The notes below the pieces were generated by a model. The model was given only the letters and a program-made list of their open reading frames with translations, made no database searches and was not told where the DNA came from. From CBFFRJ01 sp051486985 (GTDB lineage Bacteria > Pseudomonadota > Gammaproteobacteria > Enterobacterales > Enterobacteriaceae): DNA of 64,000 nt. Positions within the stretch are counted from its first letter, which is position 1. Every line of letters starts with the position of its first letter. The stretch spans positions 5,447 to 69,446 of the forward strand of contig NZ_JAHVDV010000030.1 in NCBI RefSeq assembly GCF_051486985.1, written 5' to 3'. The position numbers and the translations under genes are program-made. Below, piece after piece: positions 37,884-46,723 of this stretch.

Positions 37884-38597
37884 ATGTTATTTGCATGGAT
37901 TACCGATCCCAACGCCTGGCTTGCCCTCGGCACGTTAACGCTGTTGGAAATAGTGCTTGGGATCGACAACATTATTTTCCTCTCTCTGGTTGTCGCAAAA
38001 CTTCCTACCGCACAACGCAACTATGCCCGCCGGCTGGGGCTTGGTGCTGCAATGATCATGCGGTTACTGTTGCTGGCCTCCATTGCGTGGATAACCAAAC
38101 TCACCACCCCACTGTTTGATGTGTTCGGCCATGCCGTCTCCGCCCGTGACCTGATTCTCTTCCTTGGCGGCGTTTTCCTTATCTGGAAAGCCAGTAAAGA
38201 GATTCATGAAACGATCGAAGGTGAAGAGGAGAGTCTCAAAACCAACGTGAACTCCTTCCTCGGCGCAATCGTGCAGATCATGCTGCTGGATATTATTTTC
38301 AGTCTGGATTCTGTCATTACGGCGGTTGGCCTGTCCGATCACCTGTTTATTATGATGGCAGCAGTGGTAATTTCGGTGGGCGTGATGATGTTTGCGGCAC
38401 GGCCAATTGGCGAATTCGTTGACCGTCACCCCTCCGTTAAGATGCTGGCACTCTCCTTCCTAATTCTGGTCGGGTTTACCCTGATTCTGGAAAGCGTGTC
38501 GATTCACGTACCAAAAGGCTACATCTACTTTGCGATGTTTTTCTCTATCGCCGTGGAAAGTCTTAATTTGTTGCGCAACAAGAAAAAACCACTGTAA
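37884..38597 (+). CDS. ygdQ: YgdQ, TerC-family inner-membrane protein
   Basis: This 237-residue protein has about seven membrane helices and the TerC-family acidic motifs LEIVLGIDNIIFLS (near 22-35) and IMLLDIIFSLDSVITAVG. Members of this family are linked to metal-ion export. The role of YgdQ itself is not established. It is 64 bp downstream of mutH, in the same direction. Confidence 0.93.
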   Translation: MLFAWITDPNAWLALGTLTLLEIVLGIDNIIFLSLVVAKLPTAQRNYARRLGLGAAMIMRLLLLASIAWITKLTTPLFDVFGHAVSARDLILFLGGVFLIWKASKEIHETIEGEEESLKTNVNSFLGAIVQIMLLDIIFSLDSVITAVGLSDHLFIMMAAVVISVGVMMFAARPIGEFVDRHPSVKMLALSFLILVGFTLILESVSIHVPKGYIYFAMFFSIAVESLNLLRNKKKPL

Positions 38598-38602
38598 TTC
38601 AA

Positions 38603-38630
38603 CGCTTCCCCCCAGGGGAAGCGCTTCTTA
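38603..38630 (+). terminator. Terminator of mutH-ygdQ
   Basis: CGCTTCCCC/GGGGAAGCG is a perfect 9-bp stem with a 3-nt loop followed by CTTCTTATT, five bases after the ygdQ stop. Confidence 0.75.
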
Positions 38631-38732
38631 TTCTGCTTTTGTTCCCGGTTTAAGATTTTCCCGCTTTTTTGTCCCGTAACATCAGGTTATTACTACACTA
38701 CTGTATTAAACAGGTCAGAGGAGGATGGAAGA

Positions 38733-38951
38733 ATGAAAAACTGGGCAGTGCTTATTTCAGCAGTAGGTTTAGCATTTGCAGTGTCAGGATGTAGCAGTGA
38801 TTATGTGATGGCGACCAAAGACGGCAGGATGATCCTGACGGAAGGAAAACCACAAGTTGATGATGATACCGGGCTGGTCAGCTACCGCGATCAACAAGGT
38901 AATAAAATGCAGATTAACCGCGATGATGTTTCTCAGATCCTCGAGCGCTAA
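38733..38951 (+). CDS. ygdR: YgdR, DUF903 lipoprotein
   Basis: This 72-residue lipoprotein (lipobox VSGC, Cys20) has the DUF903 core YVMATKDGRMILTEGKP...YRDQQGNKMQINRDDV. It is a paralogue of YgdI (10048). Its RBS is GAGGAUGGAAG-like. Function is unknown. Confidence 0.92.
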   Translation: MKNWAVLISAVGLAFAVSGCSSDYVMATKDGRMILTEGKPQVDDDTGLVSYRDQQGNKMQINRDDVSQILER

Positions 38952-38962
38952 AAGATTCCTTT

Positions 38963-38990
38963 AAAGGTCAGTGACCTGCTGACCTTTCCT
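38963..38990 (+). terminator. Terminator of ygdR
   Basis: AAAGGTCA/TGACCTTT (8-bp stem, 9-nt loop) lies 11 bp after the ygdR stop. The T tract is weak. Confidence 0.6.
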
Positions 38991-39081
38991 GCTAATTTCT
39001 CTTTCCCTTTTTTCTCCCCTCTGCCATGTTTATAGTCCTTTGTCAGGCATCTGACGTTGAAAGTACGTAAGGAAGTTGGCT

Positions 39082-40122
39082 ATGCACTATCACCGTATTC
39101 CCCATAGTTCGCTTGAGATAAGCACCCTGGGGCTGGGCACAATGACGTTTGGTGAACAGAATAGCGAAGCCGACGCCCACGCACAGCTGGATTACGCCAT
39201 CAGCCAGGGCATTAACCTGATTGACGTTGCGGAGATGTACCCCGTTCCACCCGGGCCTGAAACACAGGGGCTGACTGAAACCTACGTTGGCAACTGGCTG
39301 GCAAAACGCGGCAATCGCGAGAAGGTGGTACTCGCCTCTAAAGTCAGTGGCCCCTCGCGTAATAACGACAGCGGTATCCGCCCAAACCAGGCGCTCGATC
39401 GTAAAAATATCCGTGTTGCGCTTGAAGAGAGCCTGAAGCGCCTGCAAACCGATCATCTTGATCTCTACCAGGTGCACTGGCCACAACGCGCCACTAACTG
39501 CTTTGGCACCCTGGGTTATAAATGGACCGACTCCGCACCGGTCATCACCCTGCTGGAAACGCTGGAAGCCCTGACGGAATTCCAGCGTGCAGGGAAGATC
39601 CGCTACATCGGCGTATCTAATGAAACCGCCTTTGGGGTTATGCGTTATTTGCAACTGGCAGAAAAACATGAGCTGCCGCGAATCGTCACTATTCAGAATC
39701 CCTACAGTCTGCTCAACCGTAGCTATGAGGTGGGTCTGGCGGAAGTGACCCGATATGAAGGAGTTGAGCTGCTGGCGTACTCCTGCCTCGCCTTCGGCAC
39801 CCTGAGCGGTAAATACTTAAACGGCGCAAAACCAGCGGGAGCGCGTAATACCTTGTTCAGCCGCTTTACCCGCTATAGCGGTGAGCAAGCGCAAAAAGCC
39901 GTTGCCGCGTATGTGGATATCGCTAAACGCCACAACCTTGATCCATCGCAGATGGCACTGGCGTTCGTACGCCGCCAGCCGTTCGTCGCCAGCACGCTGT
40001 TAGGTGCAACGACGATGGAGCAACTGAAAACCAACGTAGAGAGTCTGCATCTGGAGTTGAGCGAAGAGGTGCTGACTGAGATTGAAGCGGTGCATCAGGT
40101 TTATACCTACCCGGCACCGTAA
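39082..40122 (+). CDS. tas: Tas, NADP(H)-dependent aldo/keto reductase
   Basis: This 346-residue AKR-superfamily TIM barrel has MHYHRIPHSSLEIS at the N-terminus and DVAEMYPVPP with the catalytic Tyr. GKIRYIGVSNETAFGVMRYL and ALAFVRRQPFVASTLLGATTMEQL form the cofactor-binding end. In E. coli tas in multicopy suppresses tyrosine starvation. The natural substrate is unknown. I use the ATG at 39082 with TAAGGAAG upstream, not the TTG two codons earlier. Confidence 0.94.
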   Translation: MHYHRIPHSSLEISTLGLGTMTFGEQNSEADAHAQLDYAISQGINLIDVAEMYPVPPGPETQGLTETYVGNWLAKRGNREKVVLASKVSGPSRNNDSGIRPNQALDRKNIRVALEESLKRLQTDHLDLYQVHWPQRATNCFGTLGYKWTDSAPVITLLETLEALTEFQRAGKIRYIGVSNETAFGVMRYLQLAEKHELPRIVTIQNPYSLLNRSYEVGLAEVTRYEGVELLAYSCLAFGTLSGKYLNGAKPAGARNTLFSRFTRYSGEQAQKAVAAYVDIAKRHNLDPSQMALAFVRRQPFVASTLLGATTMEQLKTNVESLHLELSEEVLTEIEAVHQVYTYPAP

Positions 40123-40126
40123 TACG

Positions 40127-40152
40127 AAAAAGGCCGGGTTTACCCGGCCTCT
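40127..40152. terminator. Bidirectional terminator between tas and lplT
   Basis: AGGCCGGG-TTTA-CCCGGCCT is a perfect 8-bp stem. It is flanked by GAAAA on the left and CTCTC on the right, and sits between the convergent genes tas and lplT. Confidence 0.75.
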
Positions 40153-40155
40153 CTG

Positions 40156-41349
40156 TTAGCGACGTCGCTGCCAGACCCACAATACGGTAATCGCCAGCGC
40201 GAACAGAACACCGAAGCCGACGCCTACGCCGACAACGGGCACACCCACCTTCACCGCCAGTGAGTAGAGCCCCAGCATCAGTAACATAGCCGTGTTCTCA
40301 CCGAGGTTCTGCACGGCGATGGCGTTTCCTGCGCCGACGGTACGTTTCCCCCGCTCCTGTAGCAGCGCATTAAGCGGCACAACAAAAAAACCGCCCAACA
40401 GACCAATCAGCATCAGAATGCCGTAGGCCGGAAGTAATGCATGTTGTAACGAAAAGAAGGCGACCGCCACACCAATCAAAATCCCGGCGGGCATACAGCG
40501 TGCCACCTTCTCAAGGGTCACAAGCTTCGCGGCCAGTCCGGCACCTGCCACAATGCCTACCGCCACCATCGCGTTAAGGTAGGTAGGAGTAGCATTATCG
40601 GTGATGCCGAGCGCCACGGGCACCCACAGCACTAACAGGAAGCGCAGCGTGACGCCTGCACCCCAGAACAGGCTGGTACCGACCAGGGAAAAGCGTGTTT
40701 CACCGTTACGCCAGAGCACGGTGCAGGCCGTGAAAAAGCTGCGGGTCATTGGCGTAAAGCGCCACGACTGCCCGGGCCTTGCAACCGCCAGACGCGGGAT
40801 CATGAGGTTTGCCGCTACCGCACCGGCATAGACCAGTGCACACACGCTGAGTGCAGCCAGTACGTGCCAGTCAGCCAGAATCCCCCCGGCCATTGAACCG
40901 AGCAGGATAGCGGCAATGGTTGACGACTCCATCAGCCCGTTCGCTTTCACCAGCTTATCGCCGGTGGTGAGTTCCCCAAGAATGCCGTACTTCGCCGGGG
41001 AATACGCCGCCGCCCCCACGCCCACCAGCGTATAGCCAATGAAAGGGTTGATCCCCACGCAAATGCAGGCCGCGCCAAGCAGTTTGAGGCCATTGGCCAC
41101 CATCATCACGCGACCTTTGGGGAAGCTGTCTGCCACCTGCCCGACGAAAGGGGCAAAAACAATGTAAGCGCCCACAAACACCATTTGCAGGACAGGTTGA
41201 CTCCAGTCGGGGTAAAACTCAGCCTTGAGTAACGCCAGCGTCGCGAACAAAAGCGCATTGTCACCGAAGGCCGAGAGAAACTGGGCGGCAACCACCGCCT
41301 TCATGCCCCGGGACCACAGCGAGGTGTTAGTGTGTACTGACTCATGCAT
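40156..41349 (-). CDS. lplT: LplT, lysophospholipid transporter
   Basis: This 397-residue major-facilitator protein with about twelve membrane helices flips lysophosphatidylethanolamine into the cytosol for reacylation by Aas. QFLSAFGDNALLFATLALLK at the N-terminus and FVVPLNALLQERG near residue 345 match E. coli LplT. The start overlaps the end of aas by 8 bp, so the two form one operon, aas first. Confidence 0.96.
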   Translation of the reverse strand: MHESVHTNTSLWSRGMKAVVAAQFLSAFGDNALLFATLALLKAEFYPDWSQPVLQMVFVGAYIVFAPFVGQVADSFPKGRVMMVANGLKLLGAACICVGINPFIGYTLVGVGAAAYSPAKYGILGELTTGDKLVKANGLMESSTIAAILLGSMAGGILADWHVLAALSVCALVYAGAVAANLMIPRLAVARPGQSWRFTPMTRSFFTACTVLWRNGETRFSLVGTSLFWGAGVTLRFLLVLWVPVALGITDNATPTYLNAMVAVGIVAGAGLAAKLVTLEKVARCMPAGILIGVAVAFFSLQHALLPAYGILMLIGLLGGFFVVPLNALLQERGKRTVGAGNAIAVQNLGENTAMLLMLGLYSLAVKVGVPVVGVGVGFGVLFALAITVLWVWQRRR

Positions 41350-43501
41350 GTTGGGTGTCTGCCTCTTCTACCATATTTTTTAAGGTCACAAAGTCAGGCT
41401 TCCCGCTGCCCAGCAACGGTAACTGCTTGAGGAAACGAATATCGCGTGGTACCGCCAGTTCCGGCACCCCCTGCGCACGCGCCTGCTGCGACAGTTTTTC
41501 TCGCGTCAGCGCGTCATCGGTAGTAAACAACACTAATGCTTCACCTTTACTGGCATCTGATTTAATCGCCGTGGCGTGCATCTTCTCCGGAGAGACCGCG
41601 AGCGCCAGCTGCTCAACCATCTCCAGCGAAATCATCTCCCCGGCGATTTTGGCAAAGCGTTTGGCACGTCCCTGAATCTGCACAAATCCCTGTTCATCAA
41701 AACGGACGATGTCGCCGGTGTCATACCAGCCTGCTTCTGTTTCACCTTGCGCATTTTCTGCCGACGGGGCTTCAAGCACGCCCGGACGTTCTACCCGCAG
41801 ATACCCGTTCATCACGTTAGGGCCTTTTAACTGCAAACGTCCACCGTCTTCAATGCCGGGGACCGCCATAAGACGTGCATCCATGCCAGGCAGAATACGC
41901 CCCACCGTGCCGGGTTTCGCCGCCATCGGCACGTTGATTGACACCACCGGCGCACACTCCGTTACGCCATACCCCTCCAGAATGCGCAGGCCAAATTTGT
42001 CCTGCCAGATCTGCCGCGTGCTCTCCTGGAGTTTCTCCGCGCCGGCAACCACATAACGCAAACGGAAGAAATCATAAGGATTAGCAAAGCGGGCATAGTT
42101 GCCAAGGAAGGTAGAGGTGCCAAACAGCACGGTGCAGTTACGGTCGTAGACCAGCTCTGGCACGATGCGGTAGTGCAACGGGCTTGGATAAAGGAACACT
42201 TCGGCCCCGGTCAGCAGCGGTGTAAATAGCCCAACGGTGAGGCCAAAGGAGTGGAACAGCGGCAGTGCAGACATAAAGCGATCGTTGGCAGTGAAGTCGG
42301 CAATGGTTCTGATTTGCTCGACGTTCGCCAGAATGCTTTTGTGGCTGTGCACCACCCCTTTCGGATTACCCTCGGAACCCGAAGTGAAAAGAATGATGGC
42401 CGGATCTTCCGGTTTTTGCGGCAGTTGCGCCAGCCCTGGCATCACTACGCGGCTGAAGATCCACAGCTTATCCTCCAGCGTTACGCTGCCTTTCAGATCT
42501 TCTAAATAGACCCAGCGCACCTGCGTCAGTTGTTCAGGCAGGTGCCAGAGCTTGCCTTTGTCCATAAAGGTGCGCGAGGTAAAGATGGTTTTAAGCTCCG
42601 CCGCCGTAATGGCGCTGGTCAGCCCTTTCACCCCGGCGGTGTAGTTCATCATTGCCGGGATGCGACCACGAGCAATGGCACCGAAAATAACCGCCGCGCT
42701 AATGGCAGCGTTTGGCAGCATCAGACCGATTTTGTCCCCAGGCGCGGTGTATTTATCCAGAATACGGGCGACGAAAAGCGTCTTGGTGAGCAATTTGCGG
42801 TAGGAGTCAGGGGTGAAATTAATATCTTCCACACAAGGCTTATTCGCCCCATAACGATATTGTGCTGACAGGAAAGCCTCATACAGGGTTTCACGTGGAC
42901 GCACCGCCATACGCGCTTCCATCATGATCTGATGCAGCATCTCCCCGGCCATTTTACGACGATCGCGGGCACGAGGTGCGTCCGGCATAGGTACGTGGGT
43001 CGCAGGCAAAATATGCAGATGAATACGCGGGAAGAGGCGGCGTCTGACCAGCCCTTTCAGACGGCTGAAAAAGGTCAATTCCGCTCCTTCAATACGCACC
43101 GGCACCACGGTTGCGCCAGACTTTGCCGCCACAAAACCGGCACCATCGTAAATCTTCATCAACGAGCCGGAGACCGAAATGCGCCCCTCGGGGAAAATCA
43201 CAACCGGGCGCCCTTCACCAATCAAGCGTACCAGGTGCTTTATCGACATCGGCTTCGTTGGATCAAGGGGAACGAAATCAATAAAGGGTTTCAGCCATCG
43301 CATATACCACTGGGTGCTGATGGAGCTGTAAACCGCGAACACGGGACGAACGGGCAGGAACAACGCAAGCAGAATACCGTCAATAAACGAGACATGATTC
43401 GGTGTGATAAGTACGCGGTCCCCTTTCAGAGCCTGCGTATCGCCAGTCAGTTGCACACGAAACAGGACGCGAAAAAGTTCGCGGAAAAAGCCAAATAACA
43501 T
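41342..43501 (-). CDS. aas: Aas, 2-acyl-GPE acyltransferase / acyl-ACP synthetase
   Basis: This 719-residue bifunctional inner-membrane protein reacylates lysophosphatidylethanolamine and charges ACP with fatty acids. The N-terminal PlsC-type acyltransferase has NHVSFIDG (His36, Asp41). The C-terminal AMP-binding domain has ILFTSGSEGNPKGV and EGYGVTECAPVVSIN. It is upstream of lplT and co-transcribed. The OmrA sRNA gene lies beyond its 5' end, in the same direction. Confidence 0.97.
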   Translation of the reverse strand: MLFGFFRELFRVLFRVQLTGDTQALKGDRVLITPNHVSFIDGILLALFLPVRPVFAVYSSISTQWYMRWLKPFIDFVPLDPTKPMSIKHLVRLIGEGRPVVIFPEGRISVSGSLMKIYDGAGFVAAKSGATVVPVRIEGAELTFFSRLKGLVRRRLFPRIHLHILPATHVPMPDAPRARDRRKMAGEMLHQIMMEARMAVRPRETLYEAFLSAQYRYGANKPCVEDINFTPDSYRKLLTKTLFVARILDKYTAPGDKIGLMLPNAAISAAVIFGAIARGRIPAMMNYTAGVKGLTSAITAAELKTIFTSRTFMDKGKLWHLPEQLTQVRWVYLEDLKGSVTLEDKLWIFSRVVMPGLAQLPQKPEDPAIILFTSGSEGNPKGVVHSHKSILANVEQIRTIADFTANDRFMSALPLFHSFGLTVGLFTPLLTGAEVFLYPSPLHYRIVPELVYDRNCTVLFGTSTFLGNYARFANPYDFFRLRYVVAGAEKLQESTRQIWQDKFGLRILEGYGVTECAPVVSINVPMAAKPGTVGRILPGMDARLMAVPGIEDGGRLQLKGPNVMNGYLRVERPGVLEAPSAENAQGETEAGWYDTGDIVRFDEQGFVQIQGRAKRFAKIAGEMISLEMVEQLALAVSPEKMHATAIKSDASKGEALVLFTTDDALTREKLSQQARAQGVPELAVPRDIRFLKQLPLLGSGKPDFVTLKNMVEEADTQHA

Positions 43502-43587
43502 TTCAACTCCTTTTGTCAGTCGATTCGACGAGAGATGCGTAAATTGTGGCAGATTACACGAGAAGTGGGGCGGGAGAAATTAAGGCG

Positions 43588-43673
43588 AAAAAAAACCTGC
43601 GCATCTGCGCAGGCTGGTGCAAAAAATGAGTACGAAAAGCGTACTGAAAAATTCACCTATCAATACCTCTGGG
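43588..43673 (-). ncRNA. omrA: OmrA small regulatory RNA
   Basis: About 86 nt read leftward. It starts CCCAGAGGTATTGATAGGTGA (5' seed, shared with OmrB). A central stem AGTACGCTTTTCGTACT follows. It ends in CCTGCGCAGATGCGCAGG followed by eight T. Position between aas and galR and sequence agree with E. coli OmrA, an OmpR-activated Hfq sRNA that represses outer-membrane protein and ompR mRNAs. The 5' end is assigned by similarity. Confidence 0.95.
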
Positions 43674-43787
43674 ATCTTGATTGTGGTTGCCGGAGGACGG
43701 GCTTTCCACCGGAAAAAAGCAAGCGAATGCCCCTAAGTGCAACCAGGTGTGTCGAAGGGTTTTTACTGTTACAGATGGATGAAAGGC

Positions 43788-43872
43788 AAAAAAAAACCTG
43801 CACATCTGCGCAGGTCGGTGTAATTCAAGTGCTCAACCCTCAGGGTTGACTTCACCTATCAATACCTCTGGG
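43788..43872 (-). ncRNA. omrB: OmrB small regulatory RNA
   Basis: About 85 nt share with OmrA the 5' CCCAGAGGTATTGATAGGTGA and the terminator stem (CCTGCGCAGATGTGCAGG, nine T). The middle differs (TCAACCCTGAGGGTTGA). It is tandem with OmrA. Of the 612 bp between aas and galR, the two sRNAs and their promoters take the left half. The right half (43940-44113) is the AT-rich galR leader. Confidence 0.95.
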
Positions 43873-44113
43873 ATAATCACTTTAGCAATGGGTATCCCGG
43901 CCGCTCCAGCGGTCAAAAGCAACAGCCCTTCGCAAAGTGTAACTAAAGGTATTAATTGTGTTTTTCAGGATATATTTGTGGTGTAACAGTTTCACCACCG
44001 GGCACTGTGTCAGGTCACGTTTATGTAATGCGGCACATCAACCTTCTTGATTAGCCACTGTATTCCCGTACCATTAGTCTCCGTGTAACCGCTTCCCCCA
44101 ATGAAGGTATGCA

Positions 44114-45121
44114 ATGGCGACAATTAAAGATGTAGCCCGGCTTGCAGGTGTTTCTGTCGCCACGGTATCCCGCGTTATCAATGACTCTCCTAAAGCCAGC
44201 GAAAGCTCACGGCTGGCGGTAAAAACAGCAATGGAGAGCCTGAGTTATCACCCCAATGCAAATGCCCGCGCGCTGGCGCAGCAGTCAACGGAAACGGTCG
44301 GTCTGGTCGTAGGGGATGTGTCGGATCCCTTCTTTGGGGCAATGGTTAAAGCGGTTGAGCAAGTGGCTTCCGCCACGGGCAATTTCCTGCTGATTGGCAA
44401 TGGGTATCACAACGAACAAAAAGAGCGTAACGCCATTGAACAACTGATGCGCCATCGCTGTGGCGCACTGGTGGTACATGCCAAGATGATCCCGGATGAA
44501 GAGCTCATCGGATTAATGAAACAGATGCCCGGTATGGTGCTGATCAACCGTATTGTTTCCGGCTATGAACAGCGTTGCGTAGCGCTCGATGATCGCTATG
44601 GTGCCTGGCTTGCCACCCGTCACCTTATTCAGCAGGGTCATACCCGTATTGGCTATCTCTGCTCCAACCACGAAATTTCCGATGCTGACGATCGCTTGCA
44701 GGGCTATTACGATGCGTTGAAAGAGCATGGACTTCCCTGTAACGACCGACGTGTAACCTTTGCGGAACCGGATGAAAGCGGCGGCGAGCAGGCCATGACG
44801 GAGCTGTTAGGGCGCGGCAAAAACTTTACCGCCGTGGCCTGTTATAACGACTCGATGGCCGCCGGGGCGTTGGGTGTGCTGAGTGATAATGGTATTGCGG
44901 TTCCGGAGGAGATCTCGTTAATTGGCTTTGATGACATTCTGGTCTCACGCTACGTGCGGCCTCGTTTAACCACCGTGCGCTATCCGATTGTAACGATGGC
45001 AACTCAGGCCGCCGAGCTGGCGCTGGCGCTGGCGGAAAACCGCCCGCTGCCTGAAATCACTCATCTGTTTAACCCGACGCTGGTGCGACGCCATTCGGTT
45101 ATCACACCGCAGGAAAGCTAA
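44114..45121 (+). CDS. galR: GalR, galactose repressor
   Basis: This 335-residue LacI-family repressor (E. coli 343) has the HTH at residues 2-25 (ATIKDVARLAGVSVATVSRVIN) and a sugar-binding domain with VGDVSDPFFGAMVKAVEQVA and IALDDRYGAWLATRHLI-like stretches. With galactose as inducer it controls gal genes. The C-terminal tail is shorter than in E. coli and ends on the TAA that overlaps the convergent acetyltransferase gene by 4 bp. Confidence 0.95.
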   Translation: MATIKDVARLAGVSVATVSRVINDSPKASESSRLAVKTAMESLSYHPNANARALAQQSTETVGLVVGDVSDPFFGAMVKAVEQVASATGNFLLIGNGYHNEQKERNAIEQLMRHRCGALVVHAKMIPDEELIGLMKQMPGMVLINRIVSGYEQRCVALDDRYGAWLATRHLIQQGHTRIGYLCSNHEISDADDRLQGYYDALKEHGLPCNDRRVTFAEPDESGGEQAMTELLGRGKNFTAVACYNDSMAAGALGVLSDNGIAVPEEISLIGFDDILVSRYVRPRLTTVRYPIVTMATQAAELALALAENRPLPEITHLFNPTLVRRHSVITPQES

Positions 45122-45567
45122 AGCGTAAAGCGGTAAAGGTGGACGGTCGTGTCCGGGTAATCGAGGCCGTCACCGATATAGTGCCAGCCAAAACGCTCAT
45201 AAAAATCGCGGCAGGCAGAGTAAAGGTGCAGCTGCGCAAAGCCCATTTCACGTGCGTAATCAATCACGTGTTGCTGAAGCAGACGCGCCAGCCCTTTTCC
45301 CCGCGCAGCCTCATCCACGTAGAGCGCGGCAAGCCACGGGAAGAGATCCTGACGGCTGATAAGATCGCAACGCCACAACCCAACCGTACCTGAAAGCGTC
45401 TCGCCGTCCAGAAGCACGAAAGTCAGTGGTAACTCACCCGGCCGCTGGCTGTGTTCAATGATGCTCGCGAAAAAGGCCCGCGGCAGAGCGTCACCAAACT
45501 CACGCCACAACCACTCGGTCACCTGTTCTGCATGCCAGGGGACCTCGTATAAGGGAACCACCTTCAC
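45118..45567 (-). CDS. GNAT-family N-acetyltransferase
   Basis: This 149-residue protein has the GNAT fold: LTFVLLDGETLSGTVGLWR (strands), PWLAALYVDEAARGKGLARLLQQHVIDYA (acetyl-CoA loop, R/Q-x-x-G-x-G/A type) and LYSACRDFYERFGWHYIGD (C-terminal strand). The substrate cannot be read from sequence. Its start overlaps the end of the GntR-type regulator by 4 bp, so it is probably co-transcribed with it. This gene is not next to galR in E. coli K-12. Confidence 0.85.
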   Translation of the reverse strand: MKVVPLYEVPWHAEQVTEWLWREFGDALPRAFFASIIEHSQRPGELPLTFVLLDGETLSGTVGLWRCDLISRQDLFPWLAALYVDEAARGKGLARLLQQHVIDYAREMGFAQLHLYSACRDFYERFGWHYIGDGLDYPDTTVHLYRFTL

Positions 45568-46337
45568 ATCAGTTTCCCCTGAAAAATTGGCACCGATTCA
45601 AACAGATAACCGTCAAAGTCCGGGGCATCTTCGTCCGACAGCTCCAGCAAACTCTTTTTTACATTCTCAAGGTGCTGCCACATGGCCTGCCAGGCTCCCA
45701 TCACGTCGCGGCGGCGCAGCGCAGCAAGCAGGGTTTGCCTGTCGCCAAGCCACTTTAAGCGGTAGGGGCGGCTGGCAATGTGGACGTTGAATTGTTGCCA
45801 TAGCGGGCTGCTGTCCATGTGGTGCCAGACGCTCTCCACAGTTGCCAGTAGCATCTGATTTTGCGATGCCCCCGCCAGCACCAGGTGAAACATTTTACTG
45901 TTGTCCTGTGAGGTGTCGTTCAGGGCGATGGCACGTTGTTCCTGCTCAAGGATGCGGCGCAGGTTGTCGATGTCCGCCCGCGTCGCCATTTTGGCCGCGA
46001 AAGCGGCAATATTGCTCTCCAGCAGCTGGCGAGCTTGCAGGATTTCGAACGGGCCGACATCGCTGCTTAAAAAACGCTCTTCTTCGTTTTCGTGCTCCTG
46101 AGGGATACGCATGACGTAGACCCCCGAGCCCTGACGGATATCCACCGTACCCTGTAACTCGAGCATCAACAGTGCTTCGCGCACGATGGTGCGGCTGACG
46201 CCATATTTTTCCGCAATATTACGCTCTGGCGGGAGGCGGGAGCCCACGGGATAGTGGCCCTGGATGATTTGTGCTCGTAAATCTTCGCCAATCTCCTGGT
46301 ACTGTTTTTTCTCCGGCGGGATGACGGCTTTTTCCAC
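45564..46337 (-). CDS. GntR/FadR-family regulator (UxuR/ExuR-like)
   Basis: This 257-residue protein has an N-terminal winged HTH (IAEKYGVSRTIVREALLMLE, about 43-62) and a FadR-type helical C-domain. GPFEILQARQLLESNIAAFAA and AMWQHLENVKKSLLELS are very like UxuR and ExuR of hexuronate metabolism, but the setting is a beta-glucoside PTS. The GGTATACC palindromes upstream of the PTS operon resemble UxuR/ExuR sites and are its likely operators. It is separated from the PTS genes by a hairpin at 46358. Confidence 0.85.
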   Translation of the reverse strand: MEKAVIPPEKKQYQEIGEDLRAQIIQGHYPVGSRLPPERNIAEKYGVSRTIVREALLMLELQGTVDIRQGSGVYVMRIPQEHENEEERFLSSDVGPFEILQARQLLESNIAAFAAKMATRADIDNLRRILEQEQRAIALNDTSQDNSKMFHLVLAGASQNQMLLATVESVWHHMDSSPLWQQFNVHIASRPYRLKWLGDRQTLLAALRRRDVMGAWQAMWQHLENVKKSLLELSDEDAPDFDGYLFESVPIFQGKLM

Positions 46338-46357
46338 AGAATCACCTATTGATAGAA

Positions 46358-46388
46358 TGAAAAGCGCGGGCCGGGGAGTGCCCCGGCC
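46358..46388 (-). terminator. Terminator after the PTS operon
   Basis: GGCCGGGG-AGTG-CCCCGGCC is a perfect 8-bp stem. On the minus strand it is followed by CGCGCTTTTCATTC. It lies between the EIIB stop and the regulator start, so some readthrough into the regulator is possible. Confidence 0.6.
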
Positions 46389-46396
46389 TGAGGGCG

Positions 46397-46714
46397 CTAT
46401 CTTACCAAACTTAGCGCCTGATCGAGAACTTTCGCGCCATTTAAGGTGCCGTAAGCAACCGAATCGATAACATCGACAGGGATGTTATATTCATCAGTAA
46501 GCTTTTTATTTTCCGCCAGTTTGAATCGAACCTGCGGCCCCAACAGTACCGCGATAATCTCACTGTTATGGCTTTCCAGTTCATCACGCAGACTCTGTTC
46601 TGCAATAGCGTAGATCTTCAGTTCCAGCCCACGCTCTGCCGCCGCTTTCTCCATTTTTGTGACCACCAGCGACGTGGACATCCCGGCCGAGCAACATAAA
46701 ACGATGCGTTTCAT
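46397..46714 (-). CDS. PTS EIIB, cellobiose/beta-glucoside (lactose family)
   Basis: This 105-residue EIIB protein carries the phosphorylated cysteine in LCCSAGMSTSLV (Cys8). Its nearest family is ChbA/CelA (cellobiose/diacetylchitobiose). The ATG at 46714 with AAGGAG five bases upstream is preferred to the GTG directly before it. It lies downstream of the GH1 gene. No EIIA gene of this family is in the window, so phosphate must come through an EIIA encoded elsewhere. Confidence 0.9.
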   Translation of the reverse strand: MKRIVLCCSAGMSTSLVVTKMEKAAAERGLELKIYAIAEQSLRDELESHNSEIIAVLLGPQVRFKLAENKKLTDEYNIPVDVIDSVAYGTLNGAKVLDQALSLVR

Positions 46715-46723
46715 CACAGCTCC

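Noticed and set aside
42932..43498. 188-codon plus-strand ORF within aas
   Set aside because: It is antisense to the Aas acyltransferase domain, and His/Arg/Gln-rich as expected of a shadow frame.
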